A stretch of 64,000 nt of DNA. Source: Alteromonas halophila. GTDB lineage: Bacteria; Pseudomonadota; Gammaproteobacteria; Enterobacterales; Alteromonadaceae. The notes under the pieces are model-generated. The model was not told the origin of the DNA, searched no databases, and saw only the letters and a list, made by a program, of their open reading frames with translations. The position numbers were made by a program, and so were the translations under genes. Positions 18,698 through 28,375 of this stretch are shown piece by piece (position 1 is the stretch's first letter; every line of letters begins with the position of its first letter). The stretch lies in contig NZ_BMXP01000004.1 in NCBI RefSeq assembly GCF_014651815.1, positions 208,693 to 272,692 on the forward strand. Direction: 5' to 3'.

Positions 18698-19619
18698 CAC
18701 AATAGAAAAAGCCCTTCAGAAACAAAGAGAGGCCCAGGAAAAGAAACGCTTGGAACAACAAGCTGCGGGCCAGCCCAGCGAAGGAAGCGCTATTGATTCA
18801 GCTGACTCTTCGGCCATTAATGAGACCGCGACTTCCTCTTTGCGCGATGAGAGTCAAAAAAGTAACACATCCAGTGACCTTGAGCCTTTTGAAATTGATA
18901 CTCAGTCGTTAAATGACAGAGGGCTTGTTGCATATGCAGGCGACAGGAAAGCGATTAATGAAGAGTTTCGTGAAATAAAAAGAAAACTGATTGGCAACGC
19001 TTTTGGAAAAATTGCGAAGACGCTGAATAACCCGAATATCGTCATGGTCTCAAGCAGTCGGCCGTCAGAAGGAAAAACTTTCACTGCAACCAACCTGGCG
19101 CTGAGTATTGCCTCAGAGCAGGACAAAACCGTGCTGTTGGTCGATGCCGATGTTCTCAGGCCTAATGTCCTCAATACACTCGGCCTTAAAGCCCGACCGG
19201 GTTTAATGGAGTACCTTACTGGCGATGTAGATGATATTTCAGATGTGCTCTATCCGACAAATATCGACAAGCTAAAAATAATACCGGCGGGTAAATCTCA
19301 CCATCTTTCGACGGAGTTACTGGCTAGCCAGAAGATGCATGATACGGTCGATGAATTTGCAAACCGCTATCCCGATCGGGTGGTGATTTTCGATACACCG
19401 CCGCTCATTGGTATCAACGAATCTGCAATACTTGCCAATTTTGCCGGGCAAGCCGTGATTGTTGTCGAGGAAGGACAAACCAAGATTTCCGATATAAAGA
19501 ACGCTGTCGAAGGGTTAAGTCCGGAAATTGCAATAGGTTTCGTCGTGAATAAATCCGTGCACCTAGATTCCGAAGGAACGGGCTATTATGGCTATTACTA
19601 TTCGCAACGTGATGAATAA
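18687..19619 (+). CDS. Tyrosine autokinase of EPS export (BY-kinase)
   Basis: A 310-residue cytoplasmic BY-kinase. Walker A SSRPSEGKTFTATN near residues 122-135, Walker A' VLLVDADVLRPN near 150, Walker B VVIFDTPPL near 231, and a C-terminal tyrosine cluster GYYGYYYS. The N-terminal 70 residues are charged and low-complexity, as in the PEP-CTERM-locus autokinases. Cycles of autophosphorylation of the tail control co-polymerase oligomerisation and polymer output. It overlaps the chain-length gene and the next barrel gene. Confidence 0.9.
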   Translation: MTRNTIEKALQKQREAQEKKRLEQQAAGQPSEGSAIDSADSSAINETATSSLRDESQKSNTSSDLEPFEIDTQSLNDRGLVAYAGDRKAINEEFREIKRKLIGNAFGKIAKTLNNPNIVMVSSSRPSEGKTFTATNLALSIASEQDKTVLLVDADVLRPNVLNTLGLKARPGLMEYLTGDVDDISDVLYPTNIDKLKIIPAGKSHHLSTELLASQKMHDTVDEFANRYPDRVVIFDTPPLIGINESAILANFAGQAVIVVEEGQTKISDIKNAVEGLSPEIAIGFVVNKSVHLDSEGTGYYGYYYSQRDE

Positions 19620-21273
19620 CGCTAAAAAGAATAAGTGCGCGTCAGCAATTAGGGGAGCGCTGCTTCTACTATCAGTAAGTGCGTTTTATCCTGCCGTGGC
19701 GGTCGCTGACTTTCGCATTAATGCGGGCGCGTCTGCCGATGCAGTCCAACAAAACTTAAAGTCTGCAGAACAGGAGCAACGCTCGCTTAGCACATACACT
19801 GTCGAGCCATTTGTCACTGGCTCATATCGTTCGAAAACCCTGCAGGGGCTTTGGAAAGGTAAGGTCGTCTATCTTGAGCGCGATCGTGAGGACAGTAATC
19901 AGGAGGACACGTACGCCGAATATTCTTATAATGCCCGGTGGGCACCGTTTGAAAGGCTGCTGATGTTTGAAGCAAATGGTGCGTTAACTTACAGGAATGC
20001 TAACGCGGGTAATTATCTGGTCTCCGACTTTTTAACAAATTCGCAAAACCTGAGGAAAGTTCGTACCAACCGCTATGCAGGGACACTACAACTGGACCAG
20101 GGGAATTATGCAAGGGCTAACGGAACCATCGCTTATTCAAACGTAGAGTCGGAGCGGTCCCTTACAGGCTCAGGCAACAGACTTGAAAACGATACCTATC
20201 AGGCCAACGGTGTATTGCGTTACGGCGAAAAGGCGACACGTTTTTTTTGGACGCTACAGGGTAGTTACCAGCAAACGGAACGCGGTGGGGGCGAAAATGC
20301 CAACACGCAGGGCGACTTTATATCTCGCAGAGGAAGCGCGACAGCCGATGCCATACTCATAGGTGATTTTGGTCTACGGCTGAATGCAGTACATGAGGGA
20401 AATCAGGTAAGTAACCGTGAAGACACAAACAGCCGGGTACGCGAGTTTAACAGCTACGGTGCAGGTATCGTTTATCGTCAGTCTGCAGTTCGCTATATTG
20501 CTATTACCGCAAACCGCAGCGATCCAGATATCGGTGAAGAGGAGGAGTTCATTGGAGGCGAGCTACGCTGGGCCTTTAGTTCTCGCTCTAACGTTGCAGC
20601 AAGCTATGGCCGCAGGTTTTATGGCGATTCTGCCAGCGCGTCATTTAATTATAATACAAAACATTTCAGGGCGTCGTTCGGATATGATGAAGATGTGACT
20701 AATACATCCCGTATTCTTGCAAATCCCGAGAACCTTGGCGTATTTGTTTGTCCTGTCGCGACCACCGGCTTCAGCGACTGTTTCCAACCTGCAAGCCTCG
20801 ACTATCAACCCGGCGCGGATGAGCAGTTGGTTGAACTGACAGTTCCTAACTTTGAGTTTGAAGATAATATAATCGTTCGTAAGAGTGGTAATGCACAGAT
20901 TGGGTACTCTTTTTCACGGGTATCTATAGGTCTGTCTGTCCGTTATTCTGAAGACGACTACATTGATGCACAACGGGTTCGCCAAACCTATGCAACTGGC
21001 TTAAACATCAGTTACGCGCTGGGCAGCTATACAAATCTTGAGGCAAATATTGATTATGCGGAAATTCAACAGCAGGCTGTAAGTTTTGAAAATGGCAAAA
21101 GTGAAAACTGGAATGCCAGTATCGGTTTGTCACGGCGCATTGGCAGACATCTCACTGTCAACGTTGAAGGTAGTTACTTAGAGAAGAGTGGTAATCTAAC
21201 CTCAGGTAGTCTTTTTGGTGCAGAGTACAGTGACCGAAGGGTGTCAGCAGGCATTACGTACAGATTCAATTAA
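19588..21273 (+). CDS. Outer-membrane beta-barrel protein, PEP-CTERM system associated
   Basis: A 561-residue protein with a signal peptide (hydrophobic core ALLLLSVSAFYPAVAVA, cleavage near residue 40) and many amphipathic beta strands, ending in an aromatic-rich strand (VSAGITYRFN) typical of outer-membrane barrels. It matches in place and type the TIGR03016-like barrel found in exosortase-linked EPS clusters, thought to form or assist the secretion pore. Two starts are possible: ATG 19588 with AAGGA 10 bases upstream (chosen), or ATG 19612, which overlaps the kinase stop less but has no ribosome site. Confidence 0.8.
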   Translation: MAITIRNVMNNAKKNKCASAIRGALLLLSVSAFYPAVAVADFRINAGASADAVQQNLKSAEQEQRSLSTYTVEPFVTGSYRSKTLQGLWKGKVVYLERDREDSNQEDTYAEYSYNARWAPFERLLMFEANGALTYRNANAGNYLVSDFLTNSQNLRKVRTNRYAGTLQLDQGNYARANGTIAYSNVESERSLTGSGNRLENDTYQANGVLRYGEKATRFFWTLQGSYQQTERGGGENANTQGDFISRRGSATADAILIGDFGLRLNAVHEGNQVSNREDTNSRVREFNSYGAGIVYRQSAVRYIAITANRSDPDIGEEEEFIGGELRWAFSSRSNVAASYGRRFYGDSASASFNYNTKHFRASFGYDEDVTNTSRILANPENLGVFVCPVATTGFSDCFQPASLDYQPGADEQLVELTVPNFEFEDNIIVRKSGNAQIGYSFSRVSIGLSVRYSEDDYIDAQRVRQTYATGLNISYALGSYTNLEANIDYAEIQQQAVSFENGKSENWNASIGLSRRIGRHLTVNVEGSYLEKSGNLTSGSLFGAEYSDRRVSAGITYRFN

Positions 21274-21287
21274 CAAGTAATACATCA

Positions 21288-21329
21288 AAAACGGTCTGTT
21301 TGTTCACATGACCGTTTTCTTGTTTTTTT
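21288..21329 (+). terminator. Rho-independent terminator after the EPS export operon
   Basis: AAAACGGTC (21288-21296) pairs with GACCGTTTT (21310-21318), followed by CTTGTTTTTTT. It lies 15 bases past the barrel gene stop and ends the 16463-21273 operon. Confidence 0.85.
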
Positions 21330-21369
21330 CCTCACGCAACGACTACTAAGAGTATTCCGTATCGTGTTA

Positions 21370-22479
21370 TCACGACGATGAATCAGGCGAGTTATTTCTC
21401 TGAGTTTCGCCACTATCCGTCTTAAGCCTTACATATGAGCGATACTTCTTTTTTAGTAGCTTATCAATGTACTGCGTAAGCTTTACCTTGTGCCCGATAG
21501 CATCGTCCAACGCATCAACCAGCTCAGCCAGCATGGCTTTATAGTATTCCACATCCTGGATCACGTTACCGTTTGGTGTAAGTACCTGTTGCGCAGGTCG
21601 ATACGAGCCGTCCGCGGGAGCCTCGTCGCTGGCTTCCGGCTCTTCGAACTGCACAGGGGCTTCCGGCTCAAACATCTCTGTTTTCACTTCATCAATAACA
21701 GCATCAACAGCGCTTTCATCCAGCACTTCCAGTTCTTCTAAGAAGCCAAATAATAAAATCCTGTCCATCAGTGTATTTATTTTACGGGGTACACCGCGGG
21801 TAAATAAATAAATGCGCGAATAGGCCTCTTCAGAGAACAGGGTGCCGCCCTGCCAGCCGGCATGATGCATTCGGTACTCGATGTAAGAACGCACTTCCTC
21901 TTCGGTGAGCGGCGCCAGGTGACAGGACGCCACAATACGCTGCCGGAACTGCTCCATATTGGGCGCACGCAGTATAGGTTGCAGCTCTTCCTGTCCGAGC
22001 AAAAAGCTTTGCAGTAACGGCTTTCCAGCAACCTGAAAGTTCGACAGCATGCGCAGCTCTTCAATGGTTTCCAGAGGCAGGTTTTGTGCCTCATCCACCA
22101 GTAGCAGTGCCCGTTTTCCCTGCTTGCTGAGGCTTAGCAGAAACGCCTCTAATTCTTTTAAGATATCCGATTTGGTTTTCGCTGTGGTATCCAGCTCAAA
22201 CTTCGACGCCACCATTTTCACCAGTTCATCCGGGGTGAGTTTGGGGGTTACAATTTGCGCGGCCGTAATGTCATCCTCTATATCCGCTAACAGACTGTTA
22301 GCCACGGTTGTCTTCCCCGTACCAATATCACCGGTGATGACGATGAAGCCTTCGGCCTGGGAAAGCCCGTACTGAAGATAAGACATTGCCCGCTTGTGCC
22401 ATTTACTGGCATAGAAAAAAGCGGGATCTGGCGTAAGCTGAAAAGGTTTAGAGTTAAGTCCGTAATAACTTTCGTACAT
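21370..22479 (-). CDS. AAA ATPase, XrtA/PEP-CTERM system associated
   Basis: A 369-residue ATPase of the ExeA/GspA-like AAA group. It begins MYESYYGLNSKPFQLTPDP, with Walker A GDIGTGKTT near residues 50-58 and Walker B ALLLVDEAQNLP near 121-132. The C-terminal part is acidic, then rich in K/R. This is the arrangement of the putative secretion ATPase conserved in exosortase-A polysaccharide loci, where it is thought to energise or regulate export. It lies convergent with the export operon and is read away from hldE. Confidence 0.88.
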   Translation of the reverse strand: MYESYYGLNSKPFQLTPDPAFFYASKWHKRAMSYLQYGLSQAEGFIVITGDIGTGKTTVANSLLADIEDDITAAQIVTPKLTPDELVKMVASKFELDTTAKTKSDILKELEAFLLSLSKQGKRALLLVDEAQNLPLETIEELRMLSNFQVAGKPLLQSFLLGQEELQPILRAPNMEQFRQRIVASCHLAPLTEEEVRSYIEYRMHHAGWQGGTLFSEEAYSRIYLFTRGVPRKINTLMDRILLFGFLEELEVLDESAVDAVIDEVKTEMFEPEAPVQFEEPEASDEAPADGSYRPAQQVLTPNGNVIQDVEYYKAMLAELVDALDDAIGHKVKLTQYIDKLLKKKYRSYVRLKTDSGETQRNNSPDSSS

Positions 22480-22508
22480 GCCAAGTACCGTATGCTGCGC
22501 GTTACGTT

Positions 22509-22543
22509 GAAAAAAGGACCCTTAGCTTATCTTAAAAGGGCCC
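22509..22543 (-). terminator. Terminator after hldE
   Basis: On the minus strand GGGCCCTT (22543-22536) pairs with AAGGGTCC (22523-22516, one G-T pair), followed by a run of T (22515-22509). It separates hldE from the ATPase gene at 22479. Confidence 0.8.
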
Positions 22544-22616
22544 TGTGCGGCTATGACAGATTGCGGCAACGTTTGCACAATGGCGGTTATCTGGCCGTAA
22601 ACCTGCGCCGATTTTG

Positions 22617-24056
22617 TTAACTTCGTTTATGGACTTTGTGCTCGACAATCCGCTCGATGATGCCTGTGGTAGACACGCCCTCTTCGAAGTTCAGCACTTT
22701 CACTTCACCGCCATCTGCCAGGACCTCTTTCGCTCCGGCAATTGCGTCTAATGAGTAATCGCCACCTTTGACCAGAATATCAGGGAGTAATTCAGCAATG
22801 AGTCGCTGCGGCGTGTCTTCGCTAAAGGGCACTACCCAGTCGACTGACTTAAGTCCCGCCAGCACCGACATTCGGCGGTTCACGTTATTCACGGGCCGCC
22901 CCGGCCCTTTCAGTTTTGTCACCGATTCGTCGGTATTCACCGCGACAATCAGACGATCCCCAAGCGCTGCGGCTTCCTCCAGATAGCTGACATGGCCTGA
23001 GTGCAAAATATCGAAGCAGCCATTCGTCATGACCACTTTCTCGCCACGGGCATGCGACGACTCAATGGCGATAGCCAGTTGCGCTTCGGTCATGACACCG
23101 CCATCTAAGTGCAGTGACTGTTCACCCACCACCATAGCCAGTTCGGTATTGGTCACTGTGGATGTACCGAGTTTACCGACCACTACGCTGGCGGCCAGGT
23201 TCGCCAGTACACAGGCGGCCTGCACTGGCAGCTCACAGCCCATTGCCACGGCAAGCGTGGACACTACCGTGTCACCGGCACCAGTGACGTCGTACACTTC
23301 TTTTGCTTTGGCCGGCAAATGGAACTCGGTACTGTCGGCCTCAAACAACGTCATGCCATTTTCTGAGCGAGTAACCAGCAGAGCATCAAGTTCAAGTTTG
23401 TCCCGCAGCGCCTGGGTACGTTCAACCAGCTCCTGTTCGCTGCGTGTCTCGCCAGTGATGCGTGTCAGCTCCTCCATATTAGGAGTAACGAGCGTCGCCT
23501 GACGGTACTTTTCAAAATCTGATCCTTTTGGATCAACAATCACCGCTTTCCCCTTTTCTCTTGCTTTCTGAATAAGGGTCTGCGGTGACGTCAGGCAACC
23601 TTTGTCATAGTCAGACAGGACCACCACGTCGATATTATCCAGCGCGGCCTCAAACGCTGCTTCAAGGTCGGCCTTATCCACATCTGCAAAACTGCGCTCA
23701 AAGTCCATGCGCAACAGTTGCTGATTACGACTCATCACGCGTAGTTTAGTGATAGTCTCGTAGCCCTTCTGAGCAAAAAACTGACAGTCTATGTCAAAAA
23801 GTGCCAGCCGCTGACGCAGTATGCTGGCATTTTCATCTTCACCACACAGCCCAAGCAACGTTACGCTGGCGCCCAACGTCGCAGCGTTGATGGCGACATT
23901 AGCAGCGCCACCGGGTCTGTCTTCGGTGGTACTGACATTAACGACCGGAACCGGCGCTTCCGGTGAAATACGGCCAGTGCCGCCGCTCCAGTAGCGATCC
24001 AGCATCAGGTCGCCGACGATAAGAACTCTTGCCTTGCTGAAATCTGGTAATATCAT
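22617..24056 (-). CDS. hldE: Bifunctional heptose-7-phosphate kinase / heptose-1-phosphate adenylyltransferase
   Basis: A 479-residue fusion of the usual length. Residues about 1-315 are a PfkB/ribokinase domain ([15 protein letters not shown] near 50, [11 protein letters not shown] near 260); residues about 340-479 are a nucleotidyltransferase ([20 protein letters not shown]). It phosphorylates D-glycero-beta-D-manno-heptose 7-phosphate and then, after a phosphatase acts, forms ADP-heptose for the LPS inner core. The start MILPDF fits known proteins. It stands alone here, with its own terminator, diverging from a GIY-YIG gene. Confidence 0.96.
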   Translation of the reverse strand: MILPDFSKARVLIVGDLMLDRYWSGGTGRISPEAPVPVVNVSTTEDRPGGAANVAINAATLGASVTLLGLCGEDENASILRQRLALFDIDCQFFAQKGYETITKLRVMSRNQQLLRMDFERSFADVDKADLEAAFEAALDNIDVVVLSDYDKGCLTSPQTLIQKAREKGKAVIVDPKGSDFEKYRQATLVTPNMEELTRITGETRSEQELVERTQALRDKLELDALLVTRSENGMTLFEADSTEFHLPAKAKEVYDVTGAGDTVVSTLAVAMGCELPVQAACVLANLAASVVVGKLGTSTVTNTELAMVVGEQSLHLDGGVMTEAQLAIAIESSHARGEKVVMTNGCFDILHSGHVSYLEEAAALGDRLIVAVNTDESVTKLKGPGRPVNNVNRRMSVLAGLKSVDWVVPFSEDTPQRLIAELLPDILVKGGDYSLDAIAGAKEVLADGGEVKVLNFEEGVSTTGIIERIVEHKVHKRS

Positions 24057-24097
24057 TGTTATTCAACCCGTATAAAATCAGTGGTGTATAAACGTAG

Positions 24098-24472
24098 ATG
24101 CCAATAAGTATATCAGCCATCGACGGCGATGCAGATGCACAGAAATGGTATATATACCTGATTGAGAACCGCTTGGGCCATTTGTATACCGGCATCACCT
24201 GTGACCCTGCCCGACGCATTGCCCAGCACAGAGGCCTGCGCAGGGGCGGTGCGAAAGCCCTAAGGGGAAAAGCCCCGCTTTATTTTCGCGGTGTCTTCCA
24301 GGTCGCCGGCAAGTCTGCCGCCATGCACATTGAATATCAACTCAAACAGCTGCCTGCCCGGCTGAAATGGCAGGTAATTGATAACCAGAACCTGGCGCAG
24401 ACCAAGACGGTTACAATGCAGTTTTCAGACAGCGAAAATACCTTGCACAATCAGTGCAATACCAAGACTTAA
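24098..24472 (+). CDS. GIY-YIG nuclease-like protein (YhbQ type)
   Basis: A 124-residue protein with a single GIY-YIG domain: WYIYLIENRLGHLYTGITCD (residues 17-36), then R40/R41 and H44 in PARRIAQHRG, and EYQLKQLPARLKW at the end, as in the small UPF0213 (YhbQ) family. These are predicted structure-specific nucleases; their cellular role is unsettled. The first 16 residues are variable. The last 48 bases overlap the antisense end of the DUF350 gene. Confidence 0.82.
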   Translation: MPISISAIDGDADAQKWYIYLIENRLGHLYTGITCDPARRIAQHRGLRRGGAKALRGKAPLYFRGVFQVAGKSAAMHIEYQLKQLPARLKWQVIDNQNLAQTKTVTMQFSDSENTLHNQCNTKT

Positions 24473-25330
24473 CGTAAAGCCCAGGCACGCCACTCCCACG
24501 TTATGCTGCTGATCGACTTCCTGCCGGAAGTTCATGCCATACAAAATGATGTATTTACTCAGCAATACAAGCAAGTGAAGCAGCACCGCCAAGGCAATAC
24601 TCACAATGATCCAGCCGGTCACATTGCTGACGTACCCCGCCGGATTGTATTCCAGCAAAAAGCGCGACACAGAAACAATCATCGCCGTTCCCAACAGGTT
24701 CCCTGAATGTTCAATAGCAAGGGCCAGCTGCCCTTTTCGCAATGCGCCCTGAAACGAGTCATTCTGGTTGCCTTTCGCGTACCGCGCTTCAAGAATACGG
24801 GTCATCACCAGCAGAATGGTCAACACCACCGTAAACCCTGTCACGATGGCGATAATTGCATTCATATCGCTGCCATCCACCCATAACATAATACTGCGTA
24901 AAATAATTGCGCTGGCAATGAGGCTGGCAGCGTCCACCAGGGCAATACTGACGCTGCGATCGGATATCATGGCCATGGTATCAACGCGGTTGAGTACCAG
25001 CTTGTCATGGGCAAAACGCCCAAATTTGACCAGCAGGATCCCCACCACACCGAACTGCACCATTCCCAGCGCGGCTTCCTGAAAGCCAATACCGATATGA
25101 CGCCCCACAACCGAACTCAGCACAATGCACAATGACAACATGCCACCGGCAATACTAATTCCGAAGGCAAAATTATCTTTAACGCCCAGCTCCTCTGCCA
25201 CCGAGTTTTTTCTGACCATGCCGGTGAGCCACTTCATCACCAGCAGCAGTAACAAAGCTAAAAAGACATCGATGGCAAGATAACCCCATATTTCAGATGT
25301 GAGCGGTACCAGTTTTACCAGTGCATCCAT
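24425..25330 (-). CDS. DUF350 family membrane protein
   Basis: A 301-residue integral membrane protein with about eight spans arranged as repeated DUF350 (YjfL/UPF0719-like) units; LLVKFGRFAHDKLVLNRVD and LLSKYIILYGMNFRQEVD close the two halves. Function is unknown; relatives are small inner-membrane proteins. AGGGAG is placed before the ATG at 25330. It diverges from glnE, with about 120 bases between starts, and converges with overlap on the GIY-YIG gene. Confidence 0.75.
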   Translation of the reverse strand: MDALVKLVPLTSEIWGYLAIDVFLALLLLLVMKWLTGMVRKNSVAEELGVKDNFAFGISIAGGMLSLCIVLSSVVGRHIGIGFQEAALGMVQFGVVGILLVKFGRFAHDKLVLNRVDTMAMISDRSVSIALVDAASLIASAIILRSIMLWVDGSDMNAIIAIVTGFTVVLTILLVMTRILEARYAKGNQNDSFQGALRKGQLALAIEHSGNLLGTAMIVSVSRFLLEYNPAGYVSNVTGWIIVSIALAVLLHLLVLLSKYIILYGMNFRQEVDQQHNVGVACLGFTLSLGIALIVQGIFAV

Positions 25331-25451
25331 TAAAAAGTCTCCCTAACCTGAGAAAGCCGTATGAGTGGGCTTTCGGTTCCGGTGTCTGGTCGGCGATGTT
25401 GAAATATGCCAGACTCAGACCAGCCGGATTAACCTCGTGAATCAAATCATT

Positions 25452-28364
25452 ATGCCTGTAGATTACGCAAAAAACAGTAAAGTAGAGCACCGTGTCGAGA
25501 CGTTATGGCAGCGATTGGAAGAAAACGCACCAGAGCCTGAAAGGCTGACGTCCCATAAGACAACCCTGTCCTGCCTGTTCGCACGTTCATCATTTGTGGC
25601 CGAGCAGTTCATTCAGCATCCACAGTGGATTGATGAGATACTCGATGACACGGCTGCACCCGTCCCTGAACCGTCGCAATATCAGGCGCTGGTCCGCCAG
25701 TCACTTAAAGAAGTCACGAATGAAGACGAATTACTGGCCAGGCTGCGACTGAGCCGGCATTTTTACATGACCCGGATTGCCTGCTGTGACTTATTAAATC
25801 AGCAGACGATCGAGGCGTCACTGTCACAGGTGTCGGCGCTGGCTGATGCCCTTATCAGCGAAGCCTACAGCTGGTACTACAGTTTTTTCGAAAAGAAATT
25901 CGGTACGCCGGAAGGGCCACACGGTAAGCAACCCATGTATATTCTGGCAATGGGTAAGCTGGGCGGCAGAGAGCTGAATTTTTCCTCCGATATAGACCTT
26001 ATCTTTGCCTACCCTGTAAAAGGCAGCACCAGTGGCGGCAAAAAGTCGCTGGAAAATCAGCAGTTCTTTACCCGGCTGGCGCAAAAGCTTATAAGCAGCC
26101 TTAATAAAGTGACTGCCGACGGTCAGGTCTTCCGTGTCGATATGCGCCTTCGGCCTTTTGGCGAATCCGGACCGCTGACCATCCACTTTGCGGCACTTGA
26201 GGACTATTATCAGGAACAGGGGCGGCACTGGGAGCGCTTCGCCATGGTCAAAGCCCGCGTGGTTAATCCACAGGCCCCGGCGTATCAGGATCAGCTTGAA
26301 GAGATACTGCAGCCATTCACGTACCGGCGCTATCTGGATTTTACCACCCTTGATGCGCTGCGTGACATGAAGCGCCTGATTGCGACCGAAATCCGGCGTC
26401 GCCGTCTGGACAACAATATAAAGCTTGGCGCAGGCGGGATCCGGGAAGTGGAATTTTTCGCGCAGAGCTTTCAGCTGATACACGGTGGCCGCGAACAACA
26501 ACTGCAGCAGCGCTCACTGTTAAAAACCCTTAAGGCATTAAGTACCAGCGAGTTAATTGAGCAGCAGGTGACCGACACACTGCGTGACAACTACCTTTTT
26601 TTACGCAAGGCCGAGCATACCCTGCAGCAATTTGGTGATGAGCAGACACAAACCCTGCCTGACGATCCTGTTGAGCAGCAGGCACTGGCCGATGTTATGG
26701 GCTTTGCGGACTACGACGCATTTTTGATCAGCCTGCGTGAACGCATGGCTGACATTCACGCGCATTTCAACGAACTGGTGGAAGAGTCGCATGAGTCGCA
26801 TGATGCGTCAGACACACTGTTCACCGCCTGCCGTGATGCCTGGCAACTGGGTCTCGACGAGGCCGAGTTCTGCGACACACTAAGCGAATTTACCCAGCAG
26901 CAAGTAGCAAAACAGCTTCACACCGAGCTTACCGGTTTTCGGCAGCAACAGCGGGGGTACCGTACGGGCCAGCGGGGAGAAAGCATCCTCAACAAGTTAA
27001 TGCCCGAATTACTGTATGTATTAATTGAGCACTCGCCCAACAAAGCGGCCATGGTGCTTAGCCGGGTACTGAAGGTGATTGATGCCATCACCGGACGCAC
27101 CACGTACCTCGACCTGCTGCTGGAGAATCCGGACGTGCTGAAGCAACTGGTGCGGCTGTGTGAGCGCAGTGACTGGATTGCTAATGAGATCCGGCGTTTT
27201 CCGATTTTGCTCGACGAGTTGCTCACCCCGCTGTATTTACAGCGACAAAATACAGATATTCAGCACAGCCGGAATGAATACGAACAGGAGTTACGTCAGA
27301 CGCTGCTAAGAATAGAAGCAGACGATGTTGAGCACATGATGGATGCGTGGCGACAGTTTAAGCTTTGTCAGCAGCTGCGGATCGCCGCCAGTGATATCAG
27401 TGGCTCATTACCGATTGCCAATGTCAGCGATAAGCTCACAGTACTGGCTGAAACCCTGCTTCACAGTGTGGTGCAAAGCGCCTGGCAACAGGTCACCGAC
27501 CGCTTTGGTAAACCAGCCCATTTACAACCCGACACCTATGGTTTTGCTGTTATTGGTTACGGCAAGCTTGGTGGCTACGAACTTGGCTACGGCAGCGATC
27601 TGGATCTGGTGTTTGTGCACAATGCGCCGCGTGAGTCTAAAACCGACGGTGATAAATCCATTGAGGCGCAGCAGTTTTATATCAAGCTAACCCAGCGTGT
27701 GATGCATTTACTGAACACCACAACCTTATTCGGGCAGCTTTACGAAACCGATTTACGCCTTCGTCCCTCCGGCAATGCCGGTCTGCTATGCTGCCATATC
27801 AGCGGCTTTGCCCGCTATCAGCGCGAAGAGGCATGGACCTGGGAGCATCAGGCGCTGGTCAGAGCGCGTGGTGTGCTGGGTGACAAAGATCTGCTGGAAG
27901 CGTTTGAAAATGAACGCGAATATATACTGGGGTTATCTCGGAACAACAGTCAGCTACGCGAAGATGTTGTTTCTATGCGCAAAAAAATGCGTAAACATCT
28001 TCTTGCCAGTGAGCCGGAAATGGTCGATCTGAAGCAGTGTGAAGGCGGCATAACGGATATTGAGTTTCTTACCCAGTACTGGGTGCTGGGTCACGCTTGT
28101 AAGCATCCTGAAATCAGTCATTTTACTGACAACCTCAGGCTGCTTAACGTCATTTGCGAGGCCGGTATTATTCATTCAGAGCAGGCGCGTATGCTACAGG
28201 ATGCGTATCTGCAGCTACGCGACCAGTATCACCAGCTGACACTGGCTGATCATAAGTTTGCCAAGGAGTCGACATCACTGAACGCGCTAAAAGAGCGGGT
28301 GCTGTCAGTATGGAATGACGTATTGGGTAATGAGGCGCCTGACCCTGAGGACGCGGCCAAGTAG
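25452..28364 (+). CDS. glnE: Glutamine synthetase adenylyltransferase/deadenylase
   Basis: About 970 residues, close to the 945 of E. coli GlnE. Two nucleotidyltransferase domains carry GGRELNFSSDIDLIFAY near residue 171 (deadenylase half) and GGYELGYGSDLDLVFVH near 706 (adenylylase half), each followed by a helical domain; the C-terminal half contains the RARGVLGD and GGITDIEF blocks. It reversibly attaches AMP to glutamine synthetase in response to PII. I chose ATG 25452 (MPVDYAKNS); an in-frame GTG at 25365 would add 29 unrelated residues. Single-gene unit. Confidence 0.95.
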   Translation: MPVDYAKNSKVEHRVETLWQRLEENAPEPERLTSHKTTLSCLFARSSFVAEQFIQHPQWIDEILDDTAAPVPEPSQYQALVRQSLKEVTNEDELLARLRLSRHFYMTRIACCDLLNQQTIEASLSQVSALADALISEAYSWYYSFFEKKFGTPEGPHGKQPMYILAMGKLGGRELNFSSDIDLIFAYPVKGSTSGGKKSLENQQFFTRLAQKLISSLNKVTADGQVFRVDMRLRPFGESGPLTIHFAALEDYYQEQGRHWERFAMVKARVVNPQAPAYQDQLEEILQPFTYRRYLDFTTLDALRDMKRLIATEIRRRRLDNNIKLGAGGIREVEFFAQSFQLIHGGREQQLQQRSLLKTLKALSTSELIEQQVTDTLRDNYLFLRKAEHTLQQFGDEQTQTLPDDPVEQQALADVMGFADYDAFLISLRERMADIHAHFNELVEESHESHDASDTLFTACRDAWQLGLDEAEFCDTLSEFTQQQVAKQLHTELTGFRQQQRGYRTGQRGESILNKLMPELLYVLIEHSPNKAAMVLSRVLKVIDAITGRTTYLDLLLENPDVLKQLVRLCERSDWIANEIRRFPILLDELLTPLYLQRQNTDIQHSRNEYEQELRQTLLRIEADDVEHMMDAWRQFKLCQQLRIAASDISGSLPIANVSDKLTVLAETLLHSVVQSAWQQVTDRFGKPAHLQPDTYGFAVIGYGKLGGYELGYGSDLDLVFVHNAPRESKTDGDKSIEAQQFYIKLTQRVMHLLNTTTLFGQLYETDLRLRPSGNAGLLCCHISGFARYQREEAWTWEHQALVRARGVLGDKDLLEAFENEREYILGLSRNNSQLREDVVSMRKKMRKHLLASEPEMVDLKQCEGGITDIEFLTQYWVLGHACKHPEISHFTDNLRLLNVICEAGIIHSEQARMLQDAYLQLRDQYHQLTLADHKFAKESTSLNALKERVLSVWNDVLGNEAPDPEDAAK

Positions 28365-28375
28365 TCTATGACCGC

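Noticed and set aside
25824..26501. 225-codon minus-strand ORF inside glnE
   Set aside because: Antisense to the conserved N-terminal GlnE domain; no recognisable protein.
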